This document shows, piece after piece, positions 29,876 to 38,866 of a stretch of 47,049 nucleotides of DNA. The DNA lies in the NCBI GenBank assembly GCA_964388785.1, contig CAYMBX010000003.1, positions 1-47,049 of the forward strand, read 5' to 3'. Made by a program: the position numbers and the translations under genes. Position 1 is the first letter of the stretch, and each line of letters opens with the position of its first letter. Source of the stretch: VGKU01 sp964388785. Lineage in GTDB: Bacteria > Patescibacteriota > Patescibacteriia > UBA9934 > GWF2-40-263. The notes under the pieces are model-generated. The model worked only from the letters and a program-made list of their open reading frames with translations, searched no databases and was not told the origin of the DNA.

Positions 29876-32827
29876 ATGGGTTTACTTGATCAACTCAATG
29901 AAGAACAGAAACAAGCGGTCACCCATCGGGAAGGGCCGCTCATGATTGTAGCTGGCGCGGGAACCGGGAAAACAACGGTGATTACACGCCGGATTGCCTG
30001 GCTGATCGACCAAGGGCTTGCAAAGCCGGAGCAGATTTTGGCTCTGACGTTTACAGAGAAGGCAGCGTCGGAAATGGAGGAACGAGTTGACTTACTCTTG
30101 CCATACGGGTACGTGGATCTGCAAATTTCAACATTTCATGCGTTCTGTGAGCGTATCTTGCACGAATACGGAGCCGAAATTGGTCTTTCACCGAATTTTG
30201 AGGTCATCACAGAACTGGACGCCTGGCTTCTTGTGCGCCAGGAACTGGATCGGTTTGCCCTCGACTATTTTCGTCCAATGGGAAATCCCACAAAATATTT
30301 GCGTGCACTTCTTCAACATTTTTCTCGCGTGAAGGACCAGGCGGTCACCCCCGAACAGTATCTGGCTTTTGCACAGCAGGCACAGGCGGCATCCGATCAT
30401 CTGCAGACAAGCACGGATGCGGAAGGAGAACAGACACGGCTTGTCGAGTTGGCGCACGCCTACCATACGTATCAACAACTATTGCTTGAAAACGACAGAC
30501 TGGATTTCGGCGATCTTATTCTGTACACTCTTCGGCTTTTGCGTGAGCGTCCAGCCGTTCGTTCACGGCTCGCAAAGCGATACCCATTTATTCTTGTGGA
30601 TGAGTTTCAGGATACAAATCATGCACAGTATGAACTTGTCAAACTGTTGTGCGACTCGAGTCGCAATATCACCGTGGTAGGGGATGATGACCAGGCAATC
30701 TATAAATTTCGCGGGGCATCGATTGAGAATATTTTACGATTTCAATCGGATTATCCGGATGCGACACGCGTCGTGCTAATGCAAAACTATCGCAGTACTC
30801 AGGCGATTCTCGACCGCGCCCATGAATTTATTCAGATGAACAATCCAAGACGGTTGGAAGCACAGCATGGATTGTCAAAGCAGTTGCTCTCGAACAAGCC
30901 AGGGGATGCGCTCATCGAGCATCTTCATCTCCATACATCCGATGAAGAAGTGCGTGCGGTCATGGAAAAAATATCCGAACTGAAAAAGAAGGATCCGGAA
31001 ACCCTTTGGAGCGATTTTGCTGTATTGGTGCGATCAAACGATGCGGGGGCCGATTTTGCTCACACCTTCGAACGGCATAAAATTCCTTTTCAATTTCTCG
31101 CTCTGTCCGGTCTTTATAATAAGCCGATCATTTTAGATACGCTTTCTTTGCTGCGCGTGATCGACCAACCACACGATAGTCCAAATCTCTACCGCGTCCT
31201 CCTCTTTCCTTTTTGGAAGTTGTCGGCGTTGTGTATTGCCGAATTGAATCGATTCGCGGCACGAAAAGGGAAAAGTCTCTACGAAGCCATGCAAATGGCC
31301 AAATCGTTTTCCGCGATCGATCCGGATGATCTTCAGAGCATCGATCGCGTCTTGCATGTGCTCGCAACACTCTCTCAAATTGCCAAAACAAAAACCGCGT
31401 CAGAAACACTCATCTCTTCAGTAAGGCATTCAGGATATCTTGAATACGTCAACACACAGAGCGAGCAAAAAAAACGCGAGTCATTCGGCTATCTCCAGCA
31501 GCTGCTTGAACGTGTGAAATCATTTGAAAAACGAGCGGGACATGGATCGTTGCATGCGTTTCTTGAGGAATTTACCCATGAACGAAACGCAGGAGAAGAA
31601 GGTGCGCTTGCGGCGGATCTTGAAGCAGGTCCGGATGTTGTGCGTATTTTGACTGTACATGCGGCAAAGGGACTTGAATTTCGTTACGTCTTTGTCGTCA
31701 ACCTTGTTGACCGTAAATTTCCGACCTCCCGAAGGGCTGACGCGATTCCGTTGCCAGACGGGCTTGTCGCCCAAACAGAAACGTCCGATGAGTCGCTCTT
31801 CCATCTTGAAGAAGAACGACGATTGTTTTACGTCGCGATGACCCGCGCGAAAGAAGGGCTGTTTTTTACCTCTGCCGACGATTACGGTGGGGCGCGCAAA
31901 CGGAAGCTTTCGCGGTTTTTGGACGAACTCGGTTATACGAAACCTGTCTTAGCAGCCGAACAGGAATTTCAACTGTTAGATGAGGATCAAGATGCACCGG
32001 AAACGATGGAAGATCTCAATTTGCACAAATACATTCCCAAGCATTTTTCCTTTACCCAGCTTGCTGCATTCCAAACCTGCCCGCTTCAATATAAATTTGC
32101 ACATATTTTGCGTGTGCCTGTCCTGGGTAAATGGACGTTTTCATTCGGGAAAACCATGCACAATACACTTCATCGTTACTTTACGGCATGGATGGAACGA
32201 ACGGGAAAGAAACAAGGGGGATTGTTTGAGGAGACTAAGGGAGGACAGGAGAGGACAGAGGGTGACACTGTTCCGGTTTCGGTCGATGAGCTTTTGGAAA
32301 TGTACAAACACTGCTGGCAGGACGACTGGTACCCAAATGACCGCGTGCGAGAGCAGTACCGAACAAAAGGCAGGGAACAGCTGATTCGTTATGTGAGTAC
32401 GTTTGCGGAGCAAACACCGACCCCACTCGCGCTTGAGCAAGGATATACCTATAAAATCGGTGATGTTATTTTGAAAGGACGAATCGATCGCATTGATACG
32501 TACGAAGACGGCATTGAAATTATCGACTATAAAACAGGGACGCCTAAAACCGAGAAATCGCTTGAGCGATCAGACAAAGAGCAACTCTGGCTTTACCAAC
32601 TCGCCGCACGCGATGTTCTCAAACTGACACCCAAGAAGCTCACCTACGTTTACCTCGAAGATCAGAGTCGTGTTTCGTTTATCGGCAGTGATGAAGAGTT
32701 GACGAAGCTCCAAGAGGACGTCATGGAACGCGTTGGGCGGATTCGGGCAAGTGGCTTCCATCCAACTCCCGGATTTCACTGTCGATTTTGCGATTTTGCG
32801 GATATTTGTGAGTACCGACAAACGTAG
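29876..32827 (+). CDS. UvrD/PcrA-family helicase fused to a PD-(D/E)XK Fe-S nuclease domain
   Basis: A 983-residue DNA repair helicase-nuclease. Helicase part: Walker A VAGAGTGKTTVITRR, Walker B ILVDEFQDTN, GDDDQAIYKFRGA, the late TVHAAKGLEFRYVFV and LFYVAMTRAKE. The C-terminal ~260 residues are an AddB/RecB-type nuclease: GRIDRID, then IIDYKTG (the D-x(n)-D-x-K core), with four Cys (TCPLQYKF before the core; CRFCDFADIC at the end) placed to bind a 4Fe-4S cluster. It probably acts in double-strand-break processing, combining in one chain what AddA and AddB do together. ATG 29876 is chosen for its promoter and Q-motif distance. Confidence 0.93.
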   Translation: MGLLDQLNEEQKQAVTHREGPLMIVAGAGTGKTTVITRRIAWLIDQGLAKPEQILALTFTEKAASEMEERVDLLLPYGYVDLQISTFHAFCERILHEYGAEIGLSPNFEVITELDAWLLVRQELDRFALDYFRPMGNPTKYLRALLQHFSRVKDQAVTPEQYLAFAQQAQAASDHLQTSTDAEGEQTRLVELAHAYHTYQQLLLENDRLDFGDLILYTLRLLRERPAVRSRLAKRYPFILVDEFQDTNHAQYELVKLLCDSSRNITVVGDDDQAIYKFRGASIENILRFQSDYPDATRVVLMQNYRSTQAILDRAHEFIQMNNPRRLEAQHGLSKQLLSNKPGDALIEHLHLHTSDEEVRAVMEKISELKKKDPETLWSDFAVLVRSNDAGADFAHTFERHKIPFQFLALSGLYNKPIILDTLSLLRVIDQPHDSPNLYRVLLFPFWKLSALCIAELNRFAARKGKSLYEAMQMAKSFSAIDPDDLQSIDRVLHVLATLSQIAKTKTASETLISSVRHSGYLEYVNTQSEQKKRESFGYLQQLLERVKSFEKRAGHGSLHAFLEEFTHERNAGEEGALAADLEAGPDVVRILTVHAAKGLEFRYVFVVNLVDRKFPTSRRADAIPLPDGLVAQTETSDESLFHLEEERRLFYVAMTRAKEGLFFTSADDYGGARKRKLSRFLDELGYTKPVLAAEQEFQLLDEDQDAPETMEDLNLHKYIPKHFSFTQLAAFQTCPLQYKFAHILRVPVLGKWTFSFGKTMHNTLHRYFTAWMERTGKKQGGLFEETKGGQERTEGDTVPVSVDELLEMYKHCWQDDWYPNDRVREQYRTKGREQLIRYVSTFAEQTPTPLALEQGYTYKIGDVILKGRIDRIDTYEDGIEIIDYKTGTPKTEKSLERSDKEQLWLYQLAARDVLKLTPKKLTYVYLEDQSRVSFIGSDEELTKLQEDVMERVGRIRASGFHPTPGFHCRFCDFADICEYRQT

Positions 32828-32830
32828 ACG

Positions 32831-32839
32831 TGCTATACT
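32831..32839 (+). promoter_or_regulatory. Extended -10 before the DUF721 gene
   Basis: TGCTATACT, 6 nt before ATG 32846; no clear -35. Confidence 0.4.
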
Positions 32840-32845
32840 GGCATT

Positions 32846-33163
32846 ATGATTCCGCTAAAAGATCTCCTTGGGCATGCGCTGAAGCGCGCACATGTTTCGA
32901 CACAGGTTTCCGCTTCCCAACTCGTTTCGAGCGCAGAAGATTTTTTGGTGTCAGAAATGGGCGCTCGAAAACGTGATGCACGGGCTGTGTCTTTTCAGAA
33001 TGGAATTTTAACTATTGAAACGCGCCACTCGGCTGCAAGCCAATTTCTCAAAGACCTGGAATCACCTCTCAAAGCGTATTTGCAAGAACGGCGTCCAGAA
33101 CTCCCGGTTCGTTCTGTCCGTTATCGTGTTGTCCATCGATTTCGACGTGCGGATATCCTCTGA
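32846..33163 (+). CDS. DUF721 / DciA-like protein
   Basis: 105 residues. The middle part (SFQNGILTIETRHSAASQFLKDLESPLKAYLQE) fits the KH-like fold of DUF721, the family of DciA, which helps load the replicative helicase in bacteria without DnaC. It lacks the extended tail of DciA. The basic ends (LKRAHVS; VRYRVVHRFRR) suit nucleic-acid binding. An 18-nt gap follows the helicase-nuclease gene. Confidence 0.6.
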   Translation: MIPLKDLLGHALKRAHVSTQVSASQLVSSAEDFLVSEMGARKRDARAVSFQNGILTIETRHSAASQFLKDLESPLKAYLQERRPELPVRSVRYRVVHRFRRADIL

Positions 33164-33174
33164 ATAATGAAACT

Positions 33175-33552
33175 ATGACGTTTCGTTGGTTTCTTCTTAT
33201 CATGGGACTCGCGACCATCTCCGCATGGATCGCCTGGATTTTTGTCGTACATAGTATTGATCCCGTCTATTCCGGCATCATCGGCTACCTCTTGTTCCAT
33301 ACCACGCTTTTTGTCGCTGTGTTGGGAACCAGTGTTTTATTCGGCACGGTGATTCGCTTATGGATTCGTCCCAATGAAATTCTTTATCGCCAAACACTCC
33401 GTTCCTTTCGACAGGGCATCATCCTTTCCAGTCTGTTTACCTGCACACTCCTCCTCCTTTCATTTCAATTATTGCGTTGGTGGACGATTTTGCTCCTTGT
33501 AATCCTTTTTTCCTTGATTGAGCTATTGTTTCTTTCAAAACGAGTTTCTTGA
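33175..33552 (+). CDS. Small four-helix membrane protein, unknown function
   Basis: 125 residues with four helices at about residues 5-25, 35-62, 80-103 and 105-122, and a conserved-looking cytoplasmic loop (RPNEILYRQTLRSFRQG). I recall similar proteins near mreB or replication genes in Patescibacteria, but cannot assign a role. It ends 70 nt before mreB, which has its own promoter. Confidence 0.65.
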   Translation: MTFRWFLLIMGLATISAWIAWIFVVHSIDPVYSGIIGYLLFHTTLFVAVLGTSVLFGTVIRLWIRPNEILYRQTLRSFRQGIILSSLFTCTLLLLSFQLLRWWTILLLVILFSLIELLFLSKRVS

Positions 33553-33584
33553 CCCTTGAATACAAAAACTGTCCAAGAGACCGC

Positions 33585-33613
33585 TTGCTGACTCCTTTTT
33601 TGTTCAGTAAAAT
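33585..33613 (+). promoter_or_regulatory. mreB operon promoter, leaderless
   Basis: TTGCTG (33585-33590), a 17-nt spacer and TAAAAT (33608-33613), then exactly 9 nt to ATG 33623. Confidence 0.65.
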
Positions 33614-33622
33614 AGGCCCGCT

Positions 33623-34675
33623 ATGCTGAACAAGCTGCTCGGTCGTTTTTCAAAAGACCTGGGGATTGATCTTGGGACTTCCAACACGCTCGTCTACTCA
33701 AAAGACGGAGGTATTGTGATCAATGAGCCGTCGATCGTGGCCATCAACACGCGGACGGATCAAATTTTGGCTGTGGGGAAGGATGCGCTGGACATGCTTG
33801 GGAAAAATCCCCCACACATCGAAATGTCGAAGCCCCTCACAAAGGGAGTAATTTCGGACTTCGAAGTGACGGAAAAAATGTTGAAATATTTTATCGATCG
33901 AGTGCACTCAGAATCTTTCACCATTATTCCACGTCCGCGCGTCGTAATCGGCGTACCTCTTGAAACGACGGAAGTCGAACGAAAAGCAATTGAGGATGCG
34001 GCGTTGTCCGCAGGGGCACGACAGGTGTTTTTGGTCGAGAACTGTATGCTGGCGGCACTGGGCGCACGTCTGCCATTGTCTGAATCCTTGGGGATGATGG
34101 TGGTGGATATTGGTGGAGGTACGACGGAAATCGCGGTCATGTCACTTGCCGGGGTTGTCACATGGAAATCACTCGTGATCGCTGGAGAGGAGTTGAACAA
34201 AAATATCATTCAATACGCACGCGACGTGTTTAATCTTCTGCTTGGCGAACGTGTCGCAGAACGCGTCAAAATGCGGATCGGAACCGCCCTTCCGCAGGAG
34301 GAGCCATTAGAGATTGAGATGCGCGGTCGAGATCTCTTGACGGGATTGCCCAAAGAAATCATCGTAAGCGATTCCCAAATTCGTGAAGCGACCGAACGAT
34401 CGATCCGTACGATTGTGGACAATATCAAAGCAACGCTTGAAATGACACCTCCGGAGCTCGTCGCGGATATTTATGAACGGGGAATTGTCCTGACCGGCGG
34501 TGGGGCACTGTTGCGAGGTCTCGATCTGCTTATTTCTCGTCAAGCCGCCATTCCTGTCCGCATCGCGGACGATCCATTAACTTCGGTCGTTCGTGGAGCC
34601 GGACACTTGCTCGATGACGAACGTTTGTTGCGGGACATCGCACTTCCGTCGGCAACCGAAGGACATTTTCTCTAA
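33623..34675 (+). CDS. mreB: Rod-shape-determining actin homologue MreB
   Basis: Bacterial actin that guides lateral wall synthesis. Actin-fold ATP motifs: DLGIDLGTSNTLVYSK (phosphate 1), GMMVVDIGGGTTEIAVMSL (phosphate 2) and GIVLTGGGALLRGLD (adenosine). 350 residues, normal length. First gene of mreB-mreC-mreD-mrdA, a complete elongasome core; it implies a rod- or elongated-cell programme. Confidence 0.97.
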   Translation: MLNKLLGRFSKDLGIDLGTSNTLVYSKDGGIVINEPSIVAINTRTDQILAVGKDALDMLGKNPPHIEMSKPLTKGVISDFEVTEKMLKYFIDRVHSESFTIIPRPRVVIGVPLETTEVERKAIEDAALSAGARQVFLVENCMLAALGARLPLSESLGMMVVDIGGGTTEIAVMSLAGVVTWKSLVIAGEELNKNIIQYARDVFNLLLGERVAERVKMRIGTALPQEEPLEIEMRGRDLLTGLPKEIIVSDSQIREATERSIRTIVDNIKATLEMTPPELVADIYERGIVLTGGGALLRGLDLLISRQAAIPVRIADDPLTSVVRGAGHLLDDERLLRDIALPSATEGHFL

Positions 34676-34687
34676 ACACGCAGAATC

Positions 34688-35485
34688 ATGCGCCGATCAA
34701 ACGCGCACAATCTATCGTTCAAGATTTCCGCAACCCTCATCATTGCATTTCTCCTGATTTTTTTGCTCACGCGCGGATTCGTTGAACGCGGTCTGCATAT
34801 CATCCAAAAACCGCTTGTTTCCGTGGGGACGTGGATTTATCAACAAACGTCGTTTTTACAAAATGCCGGTCAACATGCACACCAAGTCAAAAAGGCCGAA
34901 GAGCGGCTTGCTCATCTCGCCTTTGATCGAATTCGACTGGAAACTCTTGAAAAAGAAAATGCGGAACTCAAAGAAGCCCTTGGTTTTCTGTCACGCAACG
35001 CATACCGATCGGTTTCCGCCTCCATTGTTTCACGCACGCGCCCGGAAGAAGCTTCGTTGTTTGTCATCGATAAAGGCGATCGCGATCAAGTAACAATCGG
35101 TGATCCTGTCGTCGTCAATGATGGTGTTTTGATCGGAAAAGTCGTTGAGACCTCAAGTCATTCCGCAACGGTTCAATCCATCACTGATCCGCAAATTGCC
35201 ACCGCAGTCGGAATTCTCGGACAGTCACAGACGATCGGTGTCGCAGAAGGAACATCGGGCAATTTGCTGCGATTGAAATTTATTCCGCAAGACACGCAGA
35301 TTCAGGTGAATGATCTGGTTGTCACTTCTGGTTTGGAGGCGCGTATTCCTTCCGGTTTGTTTGTTGGATTGATTAATGATGTTCGACCCGAACAAAATGC
35401 TCCCTTTCTGGAGGCGTTTATCGAACCGATTGCGGACGTCAGACAGTTCTCGATCGTACATGTCTTAATCGAAGAACCGCTATGA
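34688..35485 (+). CDS. mreC: Rod-shape-determining protein MreC
   Basis: 265 residues: one N-terminal membrane helix (ISATLIIAFLLIFLLTRGFV), a coiled coil (AEERLAHLAFDRIRLETLEKENAELKEAL) and a double beta-barrel outside domain (ASIVSRTRPEEASLFVIDKGDRDQV; GDPVVVNDGVLIGKVVET; LVVTSGLEARIPSGLFVG). It scaffolds PBP2 and MreD. The ATG of mreD overlaps its stop. Confidence 0.94.
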   Translation: MRRSNAHNLSFKISATLIIAFLLIFLLTRGFVERGLHIIQKPLVSVGTWIYQQTSFLQNAGQHAHQVKKAEERLAHLAFDRIRLETLEKENAELKEALGFLSRNAYRSVSASIVSRTRPEEASLFVIDKGDRDQVTIGDPVVVNDGVLIGKVVETSSHSATVQSITDPQIATAVGILGQSQTIGVAEGTSGNLLRLKFIPQDTQIQVNDLVVTSGLEARIPSGLFVGLINDVRPEQNAPFLEAFIEPIADVRQFSIVHVLIEEPL

Positions 35486-35991
35486 CACGATTTCTCGTCT
35501 CCGGTTGTTTTTTTCTTGCCGCGTTCGTTTTCGAAACAAGTTTTCTCGTCTCGTTGCCATTATTTTTTTCACTGTCGCCTTTTGTGTTTGCGTGCGGAGT
35601 TTATCTGATCCAGCATCACGGACTGTTAGACGGTTTTTTTTGGATTCTTTTTTATGGCCTTTTTATTCAACTCTTCCATCTGCACGTGTCTCCTTTTCCT
35701 CTCATCGGGTATGCGACTGCGGCTGCGGTCTGTTTATTCACCGCCAGACAGGTTTTTTCCAACCGTTCACTGTATGGAGTGATCGCTTGCGGATGGGTCG
35801 GGTATTTTCTTCTTGTCCTCATTGATGCGATCGGACGGTTTTTTCAACTTGTTGGAACGCACGTGCAAGGGCAGTGGAGTGATTATTTTCTGACGCAAGG
35901 AAAAATTTTTTTGGTGCTCGCGTTTACTCTGTTTGTTCTCTTCACCTTTGCACGCCCCTTGAGAATACTCATCCATTCGCGTACATTTTGA
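35482..35991 (+). CDS. mreD: Rod-shape-determining membrane protein MreD
   Basis: 169 residues with five or six hydrophobic helices and few charged residues except a C-terminal RPLRILIHSR. Sequence alone is weak for this family; the call rests on topology, length and its place between mreC (4-nt overlap) and mrdA. Confidence 0.82.
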   Translation: MTRFLVSGCFFLAAFVFETSFLVSLPLFFSLSPFVFACGVYLIQHHGLLDGFFWILFYGLFIQLFHLHVSPFPLIGYATAAAVCLFTARQVFSNRSLYGVIACGWVGYFLLVLIDAIGRFFQLVGTHVQGQWSDYFLTQGKIFLVLAFTLFVLFTFARPLRILIHSRTF

Positions 35992-35993
35992 GT

Positions 35994-37919
35994 ATGTTTC
36001 GCCGCCGCGCGTCTCAATTGTTTATCGTGCAATCCGACCGCCCGTTCGGAAGTGTTTCAGATCGACGAATGATTGACGATGTTGAGCAGGCGATTTCGAA
36101 TCAACCGTTTGCCGAGACGGGGTCCCATGCGCCGCGTATGGGCAGTCTGATTCCACGATCCAGGCTTGTGTGGGCATGCGGAATTCTTTCCTGTCTTTTT
36201 TTGCTTTTTACCGGACGATCCGCCTATCTGCAAATCAATCTGGGTGATCACTACCGATCTCTTGCGGAAGCAAATCAATACCGTGAAATTCGTGTCCTGC
36301 CTCAACGTGGGTTGATTTATGATCGTCATGGAACCATCCTGGCAAAAAATGTCCCCTCATTCCTATTAACCATGACCATCGCCGATCTGCCGAAAGAGGA
36401 AAAAGAACGTCGAGCGTTATTTGAGCATGTGGGTGTTATTGCCGGAGTTCAACCGACAGATTTCGATCTGCTCTTGACCGAATACGCAAAAACTCCGCAT
36501 GAAGCTATACCTGTCAAACAGCATCTTCCCTATGAACGAGCAATGCATCTTGCAATCGAAACAAAGCGATTGCCGGGATTCACTTTGCAAACCTCCTCGT
36601 TGCGCGAGTATCCATCTGCAACACTTTCTCTCTCGCATGTGCTTGGATATACAGGAAAAATTTCCACAGAAGAGTTGGACATACTTCGAGCTGATGGATA
36701 TCGAGCCATTGATACACTGGGTAAACTCGGTGTGGAAAAAAGCGCAGAGAAAACATTGCGCGGGGAACCGGGGCAAATCGTCGTGGAAGTTGACTCACGC
36801 GGAAAAGAACTTTCTGTTGTCTCAAAGACGGACCCATCTCCCGGAACAGATATCCATCTGTCTCTTGATGCCGGGTTTCAGGCGTTTATTGAATCCAGAA
36901 TGGAAGCGTTGTTTGCCGCCACACGCACCTCTCGCGGTTCGGTTGTCGCGTTGAATCCAAAAACGGGAGAAATCTACGCACTCGTCAGTCTGCCTTCATA
37001 TGACAACAATGAATTTGCCAAAGGGATCGATTCTGAAGCATTTCAGACACTTGTAAACGATCCGGACAAGCCTCTTTTTTCGCGTGCAGTTTCCGGTGAA
37101 TTTCCATCCGGATCAACATTTAAGCCGTTTGTGGCATATGCCGCCCTCGCGGAGCGTATTATCTCCGCGCACACATCGTTTGTTTCAACGGGGGGATTGC
37201 GGATCGGCGAGTGGTTTTTTCCAGACTGGAGAGGTGGTGGTCATGGCGTGACCGATGTGACGAAAGCGATTGCCGATTCCGTCAACACGTTTTTTTACAT
37301 TATTGGTGGTGGATACGATCAATTTAACGGGTTGGGTGTCCAGAAAATTACCGATTATGCACGAAGATTCGGATTTGGTTCTCAGACCGGGATTGATCTG
37401 CCCGCAGAGGCCGACGGGTTTTTGCCATCAAAAGAATGGAAAGAAGAAGCAAAGGGAGAACGTTGGTATGTCGGGGATACCTATCATTTAGCCATCGGGC
37501 AAGGAGATTTTTTGACAACACCACTTCAGATGGCAAGCGCGACCGGAGTGATCGCAAATAACGGAGTACGCATCAAACCAAGCTTGATTTTAGACAAAAC
37601 AAAGAATCCAAGCGAACCCATCGATCACTTGGATTCCTCTGCGCTTTCCATCGTCAAACGTGCGATGCGGGAAACGGTTTTAACGGGCAGTGCTCGCTCT
37701 CTGTATGCTCTTCCGTTTTCCGTCGCCGCAAAAACGGGAACCGCGCAAGCGCCCGGAAAGGAACGCTATCATTCGTGGTTTACTGGTTTTGCTCCGTATG
37801 ATGATCCTGAAATCGCGATCGCGATTCTGATTGAGGAGGGTGGAGAAAGTACGGATGCGGCTGTTCCGCTCGCGAAAGAAGTTTTTTCTTGGTGGTTTCT
37901 TTCAAGAACGTCGCAGTAG
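35994..37919 (+). CDS. mrdA: Penicillin-binding protein 2, elongation transpeptidase
   Basis: Class B PBP cross-linking peptidoglycan during elongation. A ~60-residue cytoplasmic leader precedes one membrane helix (LVWACGILSCLFLLFTG); then the pedestal domain (RGLIYDRHGTILAKNVPSF) and the transpeptidase domain with SGSTFKPF (S-x-x-K), SVN and KTGTAQ. 641 residues. ATG 35994 is preferred to TTG 35988, which overlaps the mreD stop. Its 3' end overlaps convergent znuB by 18 bp. Confidence 0.95.
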   Translation: MFRRRASQLFIVQSDRPFGSVSDRRMIDDVEQAISNQPFAETGSHAPRMGSLIPRSRLVWACGILSCLFLLFTGRSAYLQINLGDHYRSLAEANQYREIRVLPQRGLIYDRHGTILAKNVPSFLLTMTIADLPKEEKERRALFEHVGVIAGVQPTDFDLLLTEYAKTPHEAIPVKQHLPYERAMHLAIETKRLPGFTLQTSSLREYPSATLSLSHVLGYTGKISTEELDILRADGYRAIDTLGKLGVEKSAEKTLRGEPGQIVVEVDSRGKELSVVSKTDPSPGTDIHLSLDAGFQAFIESRMEALFAATRTSRGSVVALNPKTGEIYALVSLPSYDNNEFAKGIDSEAFQTLVNDPDKPLFSRAVSGEFPSGSTFKPFVAYAALAERIISAHTSFVSTGGLRIGEWFFPDWRGGGHGVTDVTKAIADSVNTFFYIIGGGYDQFNGLGVQKITDYARRFGFGSQTGIDLPAEADGFLPSKEWKEEAKGERWYVGDTYHLAIGQGDFLTTPLQMASATGVIANNGVRIKPSLILDKTKNPSEPIDHLDSSALSIVKRAMRETVLTGSARSLYALPFSVAAKTGTAQAPGKERYHSWFTGFAPYDDPEIAIAILIEEGGESTDAAVPLAKEVFSWWFLSRTSQ

Positions 37920-38714
37920 TCTGGCAAGATTGGTCACAAAAAACAGAAGTGTTCCGAGGAGAACGATGGTGGCTCCCGAGGGAAGATCAAAATAAAACGA
38001 GGCGACCAGTCCGAAAAAAATCATGCACTCTGAAACAATCACGGAAGCCAAGAAGTGTGTTTTGAGACTCCGAGTGAGTAGTTGGCTGATGGAGGCGGGC
38101 AAGATGAGTAATGCAGAAATAAGAATGATTCCTAGCATTTTGACACCGAGAATCGTCGCAACGGAAAGCGCGATGTAAAACAAGGCGGTTTGCAAGTTTG
38201 TACGCACCCCGGTGACCACTGCCTGTTCTTCGGAAAGCGAGATTAAAATAAGTTGACGACGAAAGAAAAGAAGCCAGGCGAGAATCAAAACCGAGCAAGA
38301 ACCGATCAATAACAGGTCTGACGGAGAGATCGCTAAGATGCTTCCGAAGAGAAACGAAACAAGCTCAGGCTGATACCCGGGCGTGAAGTGCATGAGGATC
38401 ACTCCAAGTGCCATGGAGAATGTGAAGAAAATTCCGATTACCGCATCTGTGGATAATCGCGTTCGGCGTTCGAGAAGAAAAATGAAAAGTGCGAGCACGA
38501 CCCCCCAAAGGAGGGCAATGGGCATTGGGCTGAGTCCCGACAAAACCCCCAGTGCAATGCCCGCGAGAGACGCGTGTGCGATCCCTTCTCCAAAAAAAGC
38601 CATTTTTCTCAGAGCGACAAAAACCCCAAGTACGGCTAAAAGTGCGCCAAGAAACAAGCCCGCGATAATCGCGCGCTGCATGAAGGGGTAGGTGAGAAAT
38701 TCAAATGGGTCCAT
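37902..38714 (-). CDS. znuB: Zinc/manganese ABC transporter permease
   Basis: 270 residues, eight or nine helices of the ABC-3 family: LFLGALLAVLGVFVALRKMAFFGEGIAHASLAGIALG near the start, and the coupling region TGVRTNLQTALFYIALSVATILGVKMLG. It probably imports Zn2+ with the znuA and znuC products. It is separated from znuC by 152 nt that hold a long hairpin (38748-38796), unlike the tight spacing of the other three genes, so its level may be set separately. Confidence 0.9.
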   Translation of the reverse strand: MDPFEFLTYPFMQRAIIAGLFLGALLAVLGVFVALRKMAFFGEGIAHASLAGIALGVLSGLSPMPIALLWGVVLALFIFLLERRTRLSTDAVIGIFFTFSMALGVILMHFTPGYQPELVSFLFGSILAISPSDLLLIGSCSVLILAWLLFFRRQLILISLSEEQAVVTGVRTNLQTALFYIALSVATILGVKMLGIILISALLILPASISQLLTRSLKTHFLASVIVSECMIFFGLVASFYFDLPSGATIVLLGTLLFFVTNLARLLRRS

Positions 38715-38747
38715 AAAAAATTGTTTGGCAACGCCTCATGTGTGGTG

Positions 38748-38796
38748 GACAAATTGTCTCTCAATCTGCGAGCTCTCGATTGAGAGACAATCTGTC
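38748..38796. repeat. Hairpin with loop TGCGAGCTCTC, copy 2 (znuC-znuB)
   Basis: 19-bp stem with one mismatch: GACAAATTGTCTCTCAATC (38748-38766) with 38778-38796; loop TGCGAGCTCTC (38767-38777), identical to that at 23767-23777. No T-tract on either side. Confidence 0.9.
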
Positions 38797-38866
38797 TGTC
38801 GGGATGAGTGATGGGTGGAGGCATTTTCAGATATTTGAATGAAGAAGTAGGTGGTGGAAACGGAAA

